64,000 nt of DNA from Candidatus Woesearchaeota archaeon (GCA_018661705.1 JABJHR010000013.1:22623-86622); one strand, 5' to 3'; shown: positions 46,303 through 55,290, numbered from the stretch's first letter. Translations and numbers: made by a program. The notes: generated by a model not told the origin, from the sequence alone.

Positions 46303-46887
46303 TCAATGCAAAAACTCCCTTACAATATCCTTCAAAACATGATATCTTGCATTTGGTGTTTCTTCATATGGTAATTCAATAATTGGAATTTTCTCAAAAG
46401 CTTTTTCAGAATAATCAATAACTCTTTGATCTAATGTTGGTGATTCAACACCCCCATAAAAGAACATTGTTTCTAATACTGAATCAATAATTCCTTCTCT
46501 TACTTGACCTCTTCTTTTAGATAAATGAAATATTGCAGAGACAGGATATTTTTCCCCACCCTGAAACACAGGATTTAAGTCAGCATAAATATCACAATTA
46601 GTTTGATATGCATAAACATCACCATTTACATAAATAGTTGCAGTATCCTCTGCTAATCTTCTTGATGTTTTTCCATTATATTTTAAGAATCTATTTGTTG
46701 TAGTTGTTTTTCCAGAATTTGAATCACCAACAAACATCAATGCTTTACCATGATGTTCAATAACATCAGCAAACCCCACAAATAAACCCATTTGCGCTAG
46801 CCTAATGAAATTCCTAGTAGCATCCCAGGTAAAATCTGAAAAACGATGCTTACCATGTAATTTTTGTAGTTCTTTTACATCAATCAT
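46303..46887 (-). CDS. HPr kinase/PEPCK-fold ATP-binding protein
   Basis: 194 residues. The P-loop GKALMFVGDSNSGKTTTTNR (about residues 44-63) and the following LAEDTATIYVNGDVYAY resemble HPr-kinase-like small proteins of the PEPCK fold (GxSGxGKST then DD..). No HPr or CcpA-like gene is near, so the substrate is unknown. It could be a small kinase for a peptide or sugar, as in HprK-like proteins beside ribosomal peptide genes. Single gene. Confidence 0.6.
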   Translation of the reverse strand: MIDVKELQKLHGKHRFSDFTWDATRNFIRLAQMGLFVGFADVIEHHGKALMFVGDSNSGKTTTTNRFLKYNGKTSRRLAEDTATIYVNGDVYAYQTNCDIYADLNPVFQGGEKYPVSAIFHLSKRRGQVREGIIDSVLETMFFYGGVESPTLDQRVIDYSEKAFEKIPIIELPYEETPNARYHVLKDIVREFLH

Positions 46888-46938
46888 TAGGTAAAGAATT
46901 AATTAAGAGTTTATAAATTTAAAGAAAAAAAGAAAAGA

Positions 46939-47643
46939 TTAAGCAAACTCAAATGATTCAATTATTTTAGTTGCTTGCTTTAAATCCTGGTAAAAGTTCA
47001 TTCCATGTGCTTCATAAGTCATTTGATAGACTTTGTCATTTACAACTGTATAAACCATCATCCATTTTAGATGCTGACCATACTTAACACCAGAATAAAC
47101 TAATTTATATGCTTCTTGGTTATCTAAAGTTGTTGGAAATGATGAAAACAAATTGTAGTTTTCAATATCTTCTACTTCTTCTAACATATATGCAGTTACT
47201 TTTTCTAAACTGTCTCTATTCTTTGGATAGATTATATTCAAAGTAACTTTGCTAGGATAATTAGAATATGATTTATAAAACTCAACTGCTCCTCCAGCTA
47301 AATAACTATTAACTTCCCAAGTTTTGGGATACTGAAGATTAACTCTAAAAGGACCGCTGTGAAATGGGAGATAGCCAGGAATTGATTCTTTGATTTCTTC
47401 TGCTTTTGGTTCTTCAATCACTTGCGTTATTTCTACTTCATCATATGTTGATACCACATTTGTTGAAACTATTTCTGTTGCCCCAAATGTTTTTGGATCT
47501 AAAGTTACCTGAGTTACAACCATGTTTTTGTCTGCACCTAACTTAGGTTGAGTAAATACAACACTAGCAAATATTATCACTGCAATAAACACCAATAAAC
47601 TAAACAGAACTAAGTACATACCAGTTTTTTCTTCTCTTCTCAT
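46939..47643 (-). CDS. membrane-anchored protein with PsbP-like domain
   Basis: 234 residues. N-terminal signal anchor (YLVLFSLLVFIAVIIFASVVF, about residues 10-30), a low-complexity linker, then a PsbP/Mog1-like alpha-beta domain: FRVNLQYPKTWEVNSYLAGG (about residue 103), VTLNIIYPKN, EAYKLVYSG, and the closing MNFYQDLKQATKIIESFEFA. Such domains are extracytoplasmic and of unknown role in archaea. Similar segments occur in the next gene (FSIKYPEWPEAEKG). Confidence 0.6.
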   Translation of the reverse strand: MRREEKTGMYLVLFSLLVFIAVIIFASVVFTQPKLGADKNMVVTQVTLDPKTFGATEIVSTNVVSTYDEVEITQVIEEPKAEEIKESIPGYLPFHSGPFRVNLQYPKTWEVNSYLAGGAVEFYKSYSNYPSKVTLNIIYPKNRDSLEKVTAYMLEEVEDIENYNLFSSFPTTLDNQEAYKLVYSGVKYGQHLKWMMVYTVVNDKVYQMTYEAHGMNFYQDLKQATKIIESFEFA

Positions 47644-47726
47644 GTTTACACCTCTCTGTTACTGACTGCTACAGATATTATATAAGAACTAGTTAATAAA
47701 GTTTATGAGATAAAAGTGCCAAAAAT

Positions 47727-49166
47727 CTACTTATATTCCCCTTTTAACACCTTCTCAATAACTTGTTGTTTAATCTCAATAGGATCAGTTGTTACACTAA
47801 CTGCAAATTTAAGAAGTGTGATTGGGTTAATGTTAGCTGCATTATTTAAAATATTAATTGCATCTCTTAAGGACACATATAATGTAACATCATATTCTTC
47901 ATGTAAACCATTTTCTATTAAAGTTATTTTCCCATTATTATCAAGAGTTATTTTTAATTCAACATTTCCAGCTGGATCTGCTAAAACTAAATTTGCTTTT
48001 GGAAAATCTGCCATTACTTTTGTAAAGAAAGGATTTGTATTAATAAAATAAACAATTGCTTCTGCGTCTAAACCATATTCATTTCCAATATCTGTTTTAA
48101 TAATCTCATCTTTGATTTCTTCAATTATTTCTGGTTGTTCTTCTATAATTTCTTCAGGGATTTCTGGCTCAGGTATAGTGTAAGTTTTTTTACAAACAGC
48201 TGAATCAAGAACTTTTTCTTTTATTTTCTCTGTTTCTTCATCTGCTAAACTTTCAATGTAAACAACAACAGGAGCATAACTTTGATAATTGCAATAAAAT
48301 ATTCTAGACTCTGCAATTAAAGTATATTCCCCATAAGGAAGACTATATTTATATTCATATTCACTTTCGTCATTATTTATTGGTTTAGCTGATAATAATT
48401 TATGTCCTTCATTATCTTCTAAATTTGATGTTATCCAATTGAATAAATCTTTTGGTAAAGCATTATGTTTATTTACAATAACAGAAGCACTACCTTTAGA
48501 AACACCAAATACCGTGTCTGTTCCCATATCATCCATCTCAGCCCATTCAGGAGATTGTATTTGAAAGTCTTCTTGTTCAAAAGTTTCATATGTTGTTGGT
48601 TCTTCTTTTGGAGTTTCTATTTCTGTTTCTTTCTTATCATCTTTATTATCATCATCAACTTTATTACATTCAATTGAATCCATAACATCATTATAAAAAC
48701 TTAGAATTTCAGGATAACCAACTAATTCTTCAAGACACGCTATATTAATTACATGTGCATTGTTATTGCAACCAACTAATTTCATTTGTGAAACTAATTT
48801 ATGCTCTTGATATGTAGATACGCTTTTTATTAATAATTTATTTGAATCTTCATCGTGTGATATTACTTGAGGAGAAATTTTAATTGCATCAACCATTTGA
48901 TCATGTAAACTATTTGCATTTGTAGCTTCCATTGTATTAATTATTAAACTACAATAACCTCTTGATACTGCAATCTCTGCGTCGCCTTTTTCCGCTTCTG
49001 GCCATTCAGGATACTTTATAGAAAAATCTTCATGATTGTAGATTAAATATTCATATGGTTCTTTAATGTAATCTTCTAATTTAGGTTGATTGCAACCTGT
49101 GATTAAAATTAAAATAGTAAAAAGTATAATACAAGAAATAATTTGTTTTTTTGTTATATTTGCCAT
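47727..49166 (-). CDS. lipoprotein with repeated PsbP-like domains
   Basis: 479 residues from the ATG at 49164-49166 (MANITKKQIISCIILFTILI), giving a lipoprotein signal with lipobox LITGCNQ. Two related domains begin EDFSIKYPEWPEAEKGDAEI and EDFQIQSPEWAEMDDMGTDT, joined by Lys/Glu/Thr linkers, then an acidic low-complexity stretch (PEPEIPEEIIEEQPE). The C-terminal 110 residues (EYGLDAEAIVYFINTNPFF, VELKITLDNNGKITLI) look like a small SCP2-like domain. It is surface-anchored, with its promoter facing the glycosyltransferase. Confidence 0.6.
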   Translation of the reverse strand: MANITKKQIISCIILFTILILITGCNQPKLEDYIKEPYEYLIYNHEDFSIKYPEWPEAEKGDAEIAVSRGYCSLIINTMEATNANSLHDQMVDAIKISPQVISHDEDSNKLLIKSVSTYQEHKLVSQMKLVGCNNNAHVINIACLEELVGYPEILSFYNDVMDSIECNKVDDDNKDDKKETEIETPKEEPTTYETFEQEDFQIQSPEWAEMDDMGTDTVFGVSKGSASVIVNKHNALPKDLFNWITSNLEDNEGHKLLSAKPINNDESEYEYKYSLPYGEYTLIAESRIFYCNYQSYAPVVVYIESLADEETEKIKEKVLDSAVCKKTYTIPEPEIPEEIIEEQPEIIEEIKDEIIKTDIGNEYGLDAEAIVYFINTNPFFTKVMADFPKANLVLADPAGNVELKITLDNNGKITLIENGLHEEYDVTLYVSLRDAINILNNAANINPITLLKFAVSVTTDPIEIKQQVIEKVLKGEYK

Positions 49167-49223
49167 GATAAGTATGTAAAGAAAAGGCATGTATAAATAA
49201 TTTTTGGAAATCTTTAAAAGCAC

Positions 49224-50291
49224 ATGATTAATACCACCTTTATGCCAACTGGATATGATACAGCGAATACAAGAAAAATAGGATATGTAATGTTGGGAGA
49301 TACAGATAAAGTACTTGCTTCTACTAGAATAACTATACTTAATACTCTTGATTTAGTTAGAGAAAATGGATATAAACCAATAATATTAGATAAAAGCAGT
49401 TTTTATGATCCGTTTAGAGAAATGAATGGAATTGTTGATAAAGCCATGGCACATGGTTTTGGAGAAGGAGATGTTGTATATCTTCAATCTATGAGAAGTA
49501 AAAGCGCAGTGGAAGCTGCAAACAGATTTAGATCAATGGGAATAAAAACAATATTTGGAGTATGTAATTTTATTGATCCAATCATGGCTGAAACTTGTGA
49601 TGCTACTGTTGTACCATCTCAACGTTTAAAAGAATGTTATCCCTCTTCCTTACAAAACAAAATACATGTTGTACATGATGGAATTGAATTTCCTGATGTT
49701 AAGAAAAAAGATTATAATATAGATGGTAATCTTAATGCAGTATTTCTTACAGGGAAAAAATATAATTTTATTCCCGGGCTTTATATTCATGAAGATGTTG
49801 ATTTAACAGTTATTGGACCTTATGGATTAAATAATCAACAAAGTTTTAGAATTCCTCGAGGTCATGAAAAGACTATAGGAGTTGAATCACCTAGTGGCCT
49901 AAAAGAATTTAGAAAAGAAGTTTGGACAATAGATGCATACAAAAGAATAGCTGATTTTGATATTGGGGTATTACCAATTGATCTTAGTGAAAAAATGCCA
50001 AGACCAGATCAAGCACCAACACATACAAGATCTTCTAATAAATTAACGCAGATGATGTCAGCTGGTTTAACTGTTATTGCTGGACCTTTGCCGACTTATT
50101 TTGATATCATTGAACAAGGAGTTAATGGATTTATTGTTGAAACTCCTGAAGAATGGGTTGCAGCATTTGAAGCATTAAAATCTACAGAAGTTAGAGAAAG
50201 AATGGGAAGGGCTGCAAGAGAAAGTGTTAAAAATAAATTCTCATTAGAATCACAAGTGGCTAAGTTATTAAGAGTTGTAGAAAGTATATAA
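49224..50291 (+). CDS. GT-B fold glycosyltransferase-like protein
   Basis: 355 residues. N-terminal Rossmann half (KIGYVMLGDTDKVLASTRIT, VVYLQSMRSKSAVEA, ATVVPSQRLKECYP) and C-terminal half with SSNKLTQMMSAGLTVIAGPL near residue 270 and IEQGVNGFIVETPEEWVAAF, the donor-binding end of GT4-like enzymes (E-x7-E/G replaced by a K-LTQ-MSAG pattern). It probably transfers a sugar to a surface polymer or protein. TATA-like sequence upstream and nearly leaderless. Confidence 0.75.
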   Translation: MINTTFMPTGYDTANTRKIGYVMLGDTDKVLASTRITILNTLDLVRENGYKPIILDKSSFYDPFREMNGIVDKAMAHGFGEGDVVYLQSMRSKSAVEAANRFRSMGIKTIFGVCNFIDPIMAETCDATVVPSQRLKECYPSSLQNKIHVVHDGIEFPDVKKKDYNIDGNLNAVFLTGKKYNFIPGLYIHEDVDLTVIGPYGLNNQQSFRIPRGHEKTIGVESPSGLKEFRKEVWTIDAYKRIADFDIGVLPIDLSEKMPRPDQAPTHTRSSNKLTQMMSAGLTVIAGPLPTYFDIIEQGVNGFIVETPEEWVAAFEALKSTEVRERMGRAARESVKNKFSLESQVAKLLRVVESI

Positions 50292-50320
50292 GATATTTCT
50301 ATTGAAGATTAATTGAAAAT

Positions 50321-50412
50321 TAGTGAGTGATATTGGCTTCGCCCTAGTGTAGAAGAGTATTACAATTCGTTTAACTCTACTAAACTAGGTCCGTTAGGAC
50401 ATGTCACTTTGG
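50321..50412. repeat. family B repeat, inverted double copy
   Basis: GTGATATTGGCTTCGCCCTA (left, reverse orientation) and ACTAGGTCCGTTAGGACATG followed by TCAC (right) face each other, so the whole forms a 90-base inverted repeat with a hairpin in each arm and GAAGAGTATTAC..AACTCTACTA inside. It lies just after the glycosyltransferase stop. Confidence 0.6.
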
Positions 50413-50461
50413 AAAATCCATTATAACAAAATTTATTAACCACCCACAGAATAGAATTGAA

Positions 50462-50719
50462 ATGAGAAGAAAAATATATGGCAGTTATCAAACACCAAAG
50501 TGTGTAATCTGTGGAAAAATTGCAACCGGGAGAAATGGACAAGGTTTAGAAATATGTAGAATACATAAAGAAGAAAAGTTAGATTCTATTAAATGTACTT
50601 GTGGTTCATGGTTAGATATAAGACAAGGTAAGTTTGGAAGTTATTTTAATTGTATGAACTGCGGAAATATTAGTTTTAGAAAAGCAATGGAAATTAGAGG
50701 ATTAACAGAATCAATCTGA
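50462..50719 (+). CDS. small zinc-ribbon protein
   Basis: 85 residues with two Cys pairs: CVICGKIATGRNG..CRIHK (residues 16-37) and CTCGSWLDIRQGKFGSYFNC followed by MNCG (about 46-69). The second resembles the topoisomerase-type C4 zinc ribbon that binds nucleic acid (CxCG..GKFGxYxxC). No other domain. It overlaps the convergent Nudix gene by nine bases. Confidence 0.7.
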   Translation: MRRKIYGSYQTPKCVICGKIATGRNGQGLEICRIHKEEKLDSIKCTCGSWLDIRQGKFGSYFNCMNCGNISFRKAMEIRGLTESI

Positions 50720-51106
50720 AAATAATTTCTTACTTGGCCTACATAAATCTAATTCATTTATTTTATCTTTGTCAATCCACTTTAGTTCCGTAATATCATC
50801 TCCGGGTTTAATTTCTCCAGAGATATACCTTACTTTGTAAACATGAAAGATATAATGGGTTAATTGACCATGTTTATTTGGTTCATCATCTTCATCAACT
50901 CCCACCTTTTCTATTATTTCTACATCAATATTTGCTTCTTCTTTTACTTCTCTTCTTACCGCCGATTCAAAGGTTTCATTTTTTTTCATTCCCCCTCCAA
51001 GTAAATGCCAAGTGTTAGGATAAGGTCCAATATTAGGAGATTTTCTACCAAAAAGAAGTTTGTTGTCTTTTTCAATAATTGCTGAAACAATTGTTCTTGA
51101 GTTCAT
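50711..51106 (-). CDS. Nudix hydrolase
   Basis: 131 residues, a single Nudix domain. The box GGGMKKNETFESAVRREVKE followed by EANI fits Gx5Ex7REUxEExGU with Asn at the usual Gly position. Upstream LLFGRKSPNIGPYPNTWHLL is also family-typical. The substrate (nucleotide or nucleoside diphosphate derivative) cannot be told from sequence. Confidence 0.85.
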   Translation of the reverse strand: MNSRTIVSAIIEKDNKLLFGRKSPNIGPYPNTWHLLGGGMKKNETFESAVRREVKEEANIDVEIIEKVGVDEDDEPNKHGQLTHYIFHVYKVRYISGEIKPGDDITELKWIDKDKINELDLCRPSKKLFSD

Positions 51107-51197
51107 AATTTAAATAAAGAATAAGATTTATTTAAAAGTTTAGTATTTTAATTTAAAAAAACAGCGAAATTAGAGTTATTAGAAAAATCATAACCAA

Positions 51198-51755
51198 CTA
51201 AACAAAATGTTCTACTTCATCAAGTGTATAAGTTAATCTTTCTACAATAAATGTTTTTCTTTTTTCATAAAAATAACAATCTAATTTAATCCTATTTCCT
51301 GTTTCTTTAGAATCAGCAAGAATCCTATGTACTAAACCTTCATCTTCATCAAAATTAAGATTTTCAGTTGGGTAAAAAAAGTGTGCGTCATCACCTTGAT
51401 CATCAATGATTCCACCAAAACCATTTGGTGTTGTAAAATGTGAAGTAACATAACCAGAGATTTGTGATTCTAAATCATCTTCTGCTTTAGCATTTGGAAT
51501 TGAACGAGGTTCATATGCTATAAAGTCCCCATCAAATTCGTCATCATCATTTTCATCCGGCATATTAATTGTAATTTGAGGATTTACTTGAATGGGTGTA
51601 GGATTAGTATATTTAGAAGCACTTTCATAACCACTATCTTTTCCTGCTAAATAAGTAGCAATCAGTGTTAATGCTCCTAAACCAAGTTGCCAATATGGAG
51701 AAAGTGGTCTCATCCCCTCTACTATTTCATTATATAACTGCATAAATTCGTCCAT
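51198..51755 (-). CDS. hypothetical membrane-anchored protein
   Basis: 185 residues. One weak hydrophobic segment near residues 20-40 (YWQLGLGALTLIATYLAGKD), an acidic linker (MPDENDDDEFDGDF), then a beta-rich domain containing GYVTSHFTTPNGFGGIIDDQ and FIVERLTYTLDEVEHFV. The 'FGGIIDDQGDDAHFF' stretch resembles a cold-shock-like or S1-like strand pattern, but this is a weak guess. Function unknown. Confidence 0.5.
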   Translation of the reverse strand: MDEFMQLYNEIVEGMRPLSPYWQLGLGALTLIATYLAGKDSGYESASKYTNPTPIQVNPQITINMPDENDDDEFDGDFIAYEPRSIPNAKAEDDLESQISGYVTSHFTTPNGFGGIIDDQGDDAHFFYPTENLNFDEDEGLVHRILADSKETGNRIKLDCYFYEKRKTFIVERLTYTLDEVEHFV

Positions 51756-51948
51756 GATAAAGGAAATAATGCCAGAAGTTATTTAAATGTTATGTAATTT
51801 GTTAATTCTTCGTAAATCTTCCGATTCTCGACGAGAAAGATTTATTAAGATCAAAATTAATATATTAATTCTAGGCGTAAATTGAAAATTTGCATTTCTG
51901 AAAAGTTTCCGAAAGGATTAAAAGCAAAAAACATATAAATATGAAATG

Positions 51949-51973
51949 ATATCATATGATATTATGTGATATC
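51949..51973 (+). promoter_or_regulatory. operator-like palindromes before DUF4258 gene
   Basis: ATATCATATGATAT (51949-51962) is perfect and is followed by GATATC (51968-51973), just before the ATG at 51985 and beside the TATA-like CATATAAATATG. The arrangement suits autoregulation of a toxin-antitoxin operon. Confidence 0.5.
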
Positions 51974-51984
51974 TGGAGACAAGA

Positions 51985-52218
51985 ATGAATATATCACATT
52001 ATGACATTGAAATAAAAAGGCATGCTTTGATTAGGGCCATGCAAAGAGGAATCACCCCTGATATTATCGAAGCAACAATAAGGGGAGGAAAGATAAAAAA
52101 ACATGGCAAAAACTATGTGAGATTTTATCAAAAATACAAAAGAGGAACAATTGTATGTATTGGTGAACTTAAAGGCACAAAAATAAAAATATTAACCATC
52201 ACCATAAAATTATATTAA
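51985..52218 (+). CDS. DUF4258-type toxin
   Basis: 77 residues. HALIRAMQRGITPDIIEATI near the N-terminus is the hallmark of DUF4258 proteins (HAxxRMxxRGI), small RelE-like toxins that are usually encoded just before a zinc-finger antitoxin, exactly as seen here. GGAGAC site upstream, and the next gene starts 16 bases after. Confidence 0.75.
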   Translation: MNISHYDIEIKRHALIRAMQRGITPDIIEATIRGGKIKKHGKNYVRFYQKYKRGTIVCIGELKGTKIKILTITIKLY

Positions 52219-52234
52219 TGAGGTATATAACAAA

Positions 52235-52537
52235 ATGAAAAAATGCCCAGAATGCAATGAAAAAATGAAAGAATTAAAAGCAAAAACACCTGAAGGAGTT
52301 AGTTACAAGTATTATAAATGTAAAGAGTGTGGAGAAGAAATTGTAAATATGAAACAATTACATGATGTTGCACAAGAATATAGAGAAATGAAAAAGTTTC
52401 ATGCAAAACTCTCTAAATGGGGAATGAGTTTAGGACTAAGGATACCAAAAGAATTAGTTAAGAAATATCAATTTAAGAAGAATAAGGAAGTAACAATAAT
52501 TCCTGAAAAAGAAGGCATCAAAATAATTCCAATCTGA
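52235..52537 (+). CDS. zinc-finger plus AbrB-like antitoxin
   Basis: 100 residues. N-terminal CPECNEKM..YYKCKECGEEIV (two CxxC pairs, MqsA/YgiT-like zinc finger, residues 4-34), a helical linker, then KWGMSLGLRIPKELVKKYQF (about 67-86), an AbrB/SpoVT swapped-hairpin DNA-binding domain ending VTIIPEKEGIKIIPI. This fusion is the usual antitoxin of DUF4258 and related toxins. It has a weak GAGG site. Confidence 0.8.
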   Translation: MKKCPECNEKMKELKAKTPEGVSYKYYKCKECGEEIVNMKQLHDVAQEYREMKKFHAKLSKWGMSLGLRIPKELVKKYQFKKNKEVTIIPEKEGIKIIPI

Positions 52538-52577
52538 AATAGTAACATTTTTATTTCAGTTCTATTTATTAACTATT

Positions 52578-53396
52578 ATGAGTAAGAAATCCTTTAGAGA
52601 AAAGATTCAGTTTTATCTAATAGATTGTAAAACTTTGCCAGGAAAAATAATTGATTTCTTCATCATATTTCTGAATTTACTAATATGCGGTACATTTGTT
52701 GCTGAAACATATGCAATTAGTGATGGATTTAGAAGAACATTATGGTATTTAGAAATCATTACTGTTATTTTCTTTGTAATAGAATACCTTGCAAGATGGT
52801 ACGGTGCAAGAGATAGAGTAAAACATGTTATTGATGTTTATAGTATAATTGATTTAATTGCAATTTTACCAACTATTGCATTATTAATGTTCCCTGGCAT
52901 TAATGTAGGAGTCCTTAGAATAGTACGAGTGTTCAGAGTATTAAGAGTATTTAGATTTTTAAGATTTGCTAAAGATCCTTATTTCTTTTTTGGAAATATA
53001 ACTTGGCATCTGTTAAAAGTAATGAGATTAATCTTAACAATATTGATTATATTCTTTGTTTCATCTGGATTATTTTGGTTAGTAGAAAGCCCAATAAATG
53101 CAGGTGTACAAAACTTTGGAGATGCATTTTATTTTACAGTCATTGCATTAACAACAGTTGGATTTGGAGACATTATTCCTATTTCCAGTTCAGGAAAATG
53201 GGTTACTGTCTTAATGATACTTTCCGGGATTATATTAATCCCTTGGCAAGCATCCCAAATAGTAAAAGAATGGGTGCACTTATCTGGCAAAAAGAAAATA
53301 ACTTGCAAGAAATGCGGCCTAATTTACCATGACAAAGATGCTTCTCATTGTAAATCCTGTGGTACAGTTGTTTTTCAAGAGTTTACAGGTGATTAA
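52578..53396 (+). CDS. voltage-gated potassium channel with C-terminal zinc ribbon
   Basis: 272 residues. Six transmembrane segments: S1-S3, S4 with repeated Arg (RIVRVFRVLRVFRFLRF, about residues 113-129), S5, pore helix and filter TTVGFGDIIPI (about 192-202), and S6. The Kv-like arrangement is complete. After S6 comes a short linker and a zinc ribbon CKKCGLIYHDKDASHCKSCG (about 243-262) in place of the usual RCK or cyclic-nucleotide domain. It likely sets membrane potential, with possible redox or metal gating (inference). Confidence 0.9.
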   Translation: MSKKSFREKIQFYLIDCKTLPGKIIDFFIIFLNLLICGTFVAETYAISDGFRRTLWYLEIITVIFFVIEYLARWYGARDRVKHVIDVYSIIDLIAILPTIALLMFPGINVGVLRIVRVFRVLRVFRFLRFAKDPYFFFGNITWHLLKVMRLILTILIIFFVSSGLFWLVESPINAGVQNFGDAFYFTVIALTTVGFGDIIPISSSGKWVTVLMILSGIILIPWQASQIVKEWVHLSGKKKITCKKCGLIYHDKDASHCKSCGTVVFQEFTGD

Positions 53397-53402
53397 AAAA
53401 AA

Positions 53403-53546
53403 TTAACAAGCCACCTCCACCATTTCTAACTTACAGTTATGATGTACATAACATAATTCACAATAGATTATAGAACAGTCTCTACACGAAATTAAATCTC
53501 TTATGGGAGTCACATCTCCACATCCTTTACATGTTACTTTTAACAT
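53403..53546 (-). CDS. 47-residue zinc-finger microprotein
   Basis: A short gene (ATG at 53544-53546, stop at 53403-53405) starting 12 bases after the PHP gene, with AGGGGTGA before it. The product has CKGCGDVTPIRDLISCRDCS followed by IIYCELCYVHHNC: eight cysteines and two histidines in CxxC and CxxC-CxxC-HHxxC spacing, a B-box or ZZ-like cross-brace zinc finger. It reaches to 7 bases of the end of the K+ channel gene. Confidence 0.6.
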   Translation of the reverse strand: MLKVTCKGCGDVTPIRDLISCRDCSIIYCELCYVHHNCKLEMVEVAC

Positions 53547-53558
53547 ATTAATTCACCC

Positions 53559-54533
53559 CTACCATGCACTTATTGCATCTAATCTTTTTCCTATTTTAGC
53601 ACCAGTAAAACCTAATATTTTATTTGGACTATAGGTTTTGCCATGCCAATCTGTACCTTGAGTTGCAATAAGATGCTTTTTTTTAACTAATCCTTCATAA
53701 TATGGAATACCACCATTATTTTTAGGACTATAAACCTCAATTCCATTTGCCCCTAAACCAAGATAAAATTCTACTCTTTCCCTTGTTGTACCTTCATCTG
53801 GATGAGCAATAATTGCAATCCCACCATGTTTATGGATTAAATCAATTGCTTCTTTTGCAGAAGGATAAGCAGATTTATCTTCACTAACATGCCAATATTT
53901 ATTATCCTTTTCTAGCTTTACATAATCAAGCAGTGTTTTTTCACCATCAACTTTAGCAGAGTTATAATTAGGATCTAAATCTTTTATTTTGGTTGTAGCA
54001 AATTTTTCATATTTCTTTGCCTTGAAGAATAAATGGGTCGCATCATATACATCCAATCTTACACCCAAATTTTGCTCAACTACTTGACACATCTTTGCTC
54101 CAAAATGGCCAGTATAAATTGCTCGATCTCCAAAATCTTCTAAATCAAAAGTTATTTGATAGTTATTTCCTTGCTTATCTTGCATTAAAATAGGATCCAA
54201 TTTGCTTTTTTCGCATATTTCAGCTGCCCTTGTTCTTTTTGCCCGCCTTATTTTACTAATTATTTCTTGATATTCGGGATCTTCTTGCATTTTCTTGTAA
54301 TTAAAAAAATAACCAAGAATATGGGAAGAATTTGCATCAACACTAAGCTCAATTCCAGTTATTAAAGCCATATTTAGTTGGTTTGCAGTTTGGATTGCTT
54401 CTTCTAGGCCATCTAAAGTGTCATGATCAGTAATTGCAACCTCTTCTAAACCTGCTTTTATTGCATATTGAATAACTTCCCTTGGAGAATGTTCACCATC
54501 TGAATATGCTGTATGTACATGGAAATCTTTCAT
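53559..54533 (-). CDS. PHP-domain phosphoesterase
   Basis: 324 residues from the ATG at 54531-54533 (MKDFHVHTAYSDGEHSPREV), preceded by GGTGATAAA. PHP motifs are complete: DFHVHTAYSDGEHSP, VAITDHDTLDGL, LITGIELSVD, GIAIIAHPDEG and TQGTDWHGK supply the His/Asp metal ligands. There is a helical insertion of about 80 residues in the middle (residues 90-170), as in TrpH/YciV-like nucleotide phosphoesterases that act on 3',5'-bisphosphates or RNA. The downstream partner is the 47-residue zinc finger. Confidence 0.85.
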   Translation of the reverse strand: MKDFHVHTAYSDGEHSPREVIQYAIKAGLEEVAITDHDTLDGLEEAIQTANQLNMALITGIELSVDANSSHILGYFFNYKKMQEDPEYQEIISKIRRAKRTRAAEICEKSKLDPILMQDKQGNNYQITFDLEDFGDRAIYTGHFGAKMCQVVEQNLGVRLDVYDATHLFFKAKKYEKFATTKIKDLDPNYNSAKVDGEKTLLDYVKLEKDNKYWHVSEDKSAYPSAKEAIDLIHKHGGIAIIAHPDEGTTRERVEFYLGLGANGIEVYSPKNNGGIPYYEGLVKKKHLIATQGTDWHGKTYSPNKILGFTGAKIGKRLDAISAW

Positions 54534-54630
54534 TTTATCACCTATGTACACATATGACCTGAGAATATAATAGAATAGTTCTTAAGAAACTTAAGATAAG
54601 TTTAAAAATCAATAATAATTCCCTTAAAAT

Positions 54631-55290
54631 ATGATAGAGTTAGTTATTTTTGATTGGAATGGTACTTTACTAGCTGACGCCCAAATTTCTATTAATGCTG
54701 GTAATCATTTAGTTGAAACTTTTGGTGGGACACCCTTGCCAAGAAAAGAGTATGTTGAAGAGTTTTATTTTCCAGCGATTGATTTTTGCAGTGATCGAGG
54801 ATGTGATATAGAAGCAATGCAAGGTTCTGAATTTCCACTTGTTTTTCATGATTTTTATGAACCAATAGCTGCAAAATGCAGAACAAGAAGAGGAGCAAGA
54901 GAAACATTAAATTGGTTACAACAAGAATCTATTGATTCAATTATTTTAACTAATCATATACAAGAAAAAGTAATGACACAATTAAATAGATTAAAATTAA
55001 CAAGTTACTTTGCAACTGTGTTAGGAAACACAAATTATGATGATGTGGCTGTGGGAATGAATAAAATAGAAAAAATGAAAAGTTATTTGTCAACAACTAA
55101 GATTAATCCTGCAAAAGCAATTATTATTGGTGATTCACCAGAAGATATTCAAATTGGAAAAGCCTTGGACATGATAACAGTAGCAATCAAAGATGGTTAT
55201 ACTTCTACAAGAAGATTAAGAGAATGCAACCCTAATGAAATTATTGGTAGTTTAAGAGAATTTAGAAGTGTTGTTGAAAAGTATCGATGA
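54631..55290 (+). CDS. HAD-superfamily hydrolase
   Basis: 219 residues. FDWNGTLLAD (residues 7-16) is motif I (DxDx with the second Asp replaced by Asn, DWNGT, as in PGP-like HADs), then SIILTNHIQEK (motif II, Ser/Thr), KAIIIGDSPEDIQIG (motif IV, about residue 165-179). The cap is alpha-helical (subfamily IA). Probably a small-molecule phosphatase such as phosphoglycolate phosphatase. TATA-like upstream. Confidence 0.85.
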   Translation: MIELVIFDWNGTLLADAQISINAGNHLVETFGGTPLPRKEYVEEFYFPAIDFCSDRGCDIEAMQGSEFPLVFHDFYEPIAAKCRTRRGARETLNWLQQESIDSIILTNHIQEKVMTQLNRLKLTSYFATVLGNTNYDDVAVGMNKIEKMKSYLSTTKINPAKAIIIGDSPEDIQIGKALDMITVAIKDGYTSTRRLRECNPNEIIGSLREFRSVVEKYR

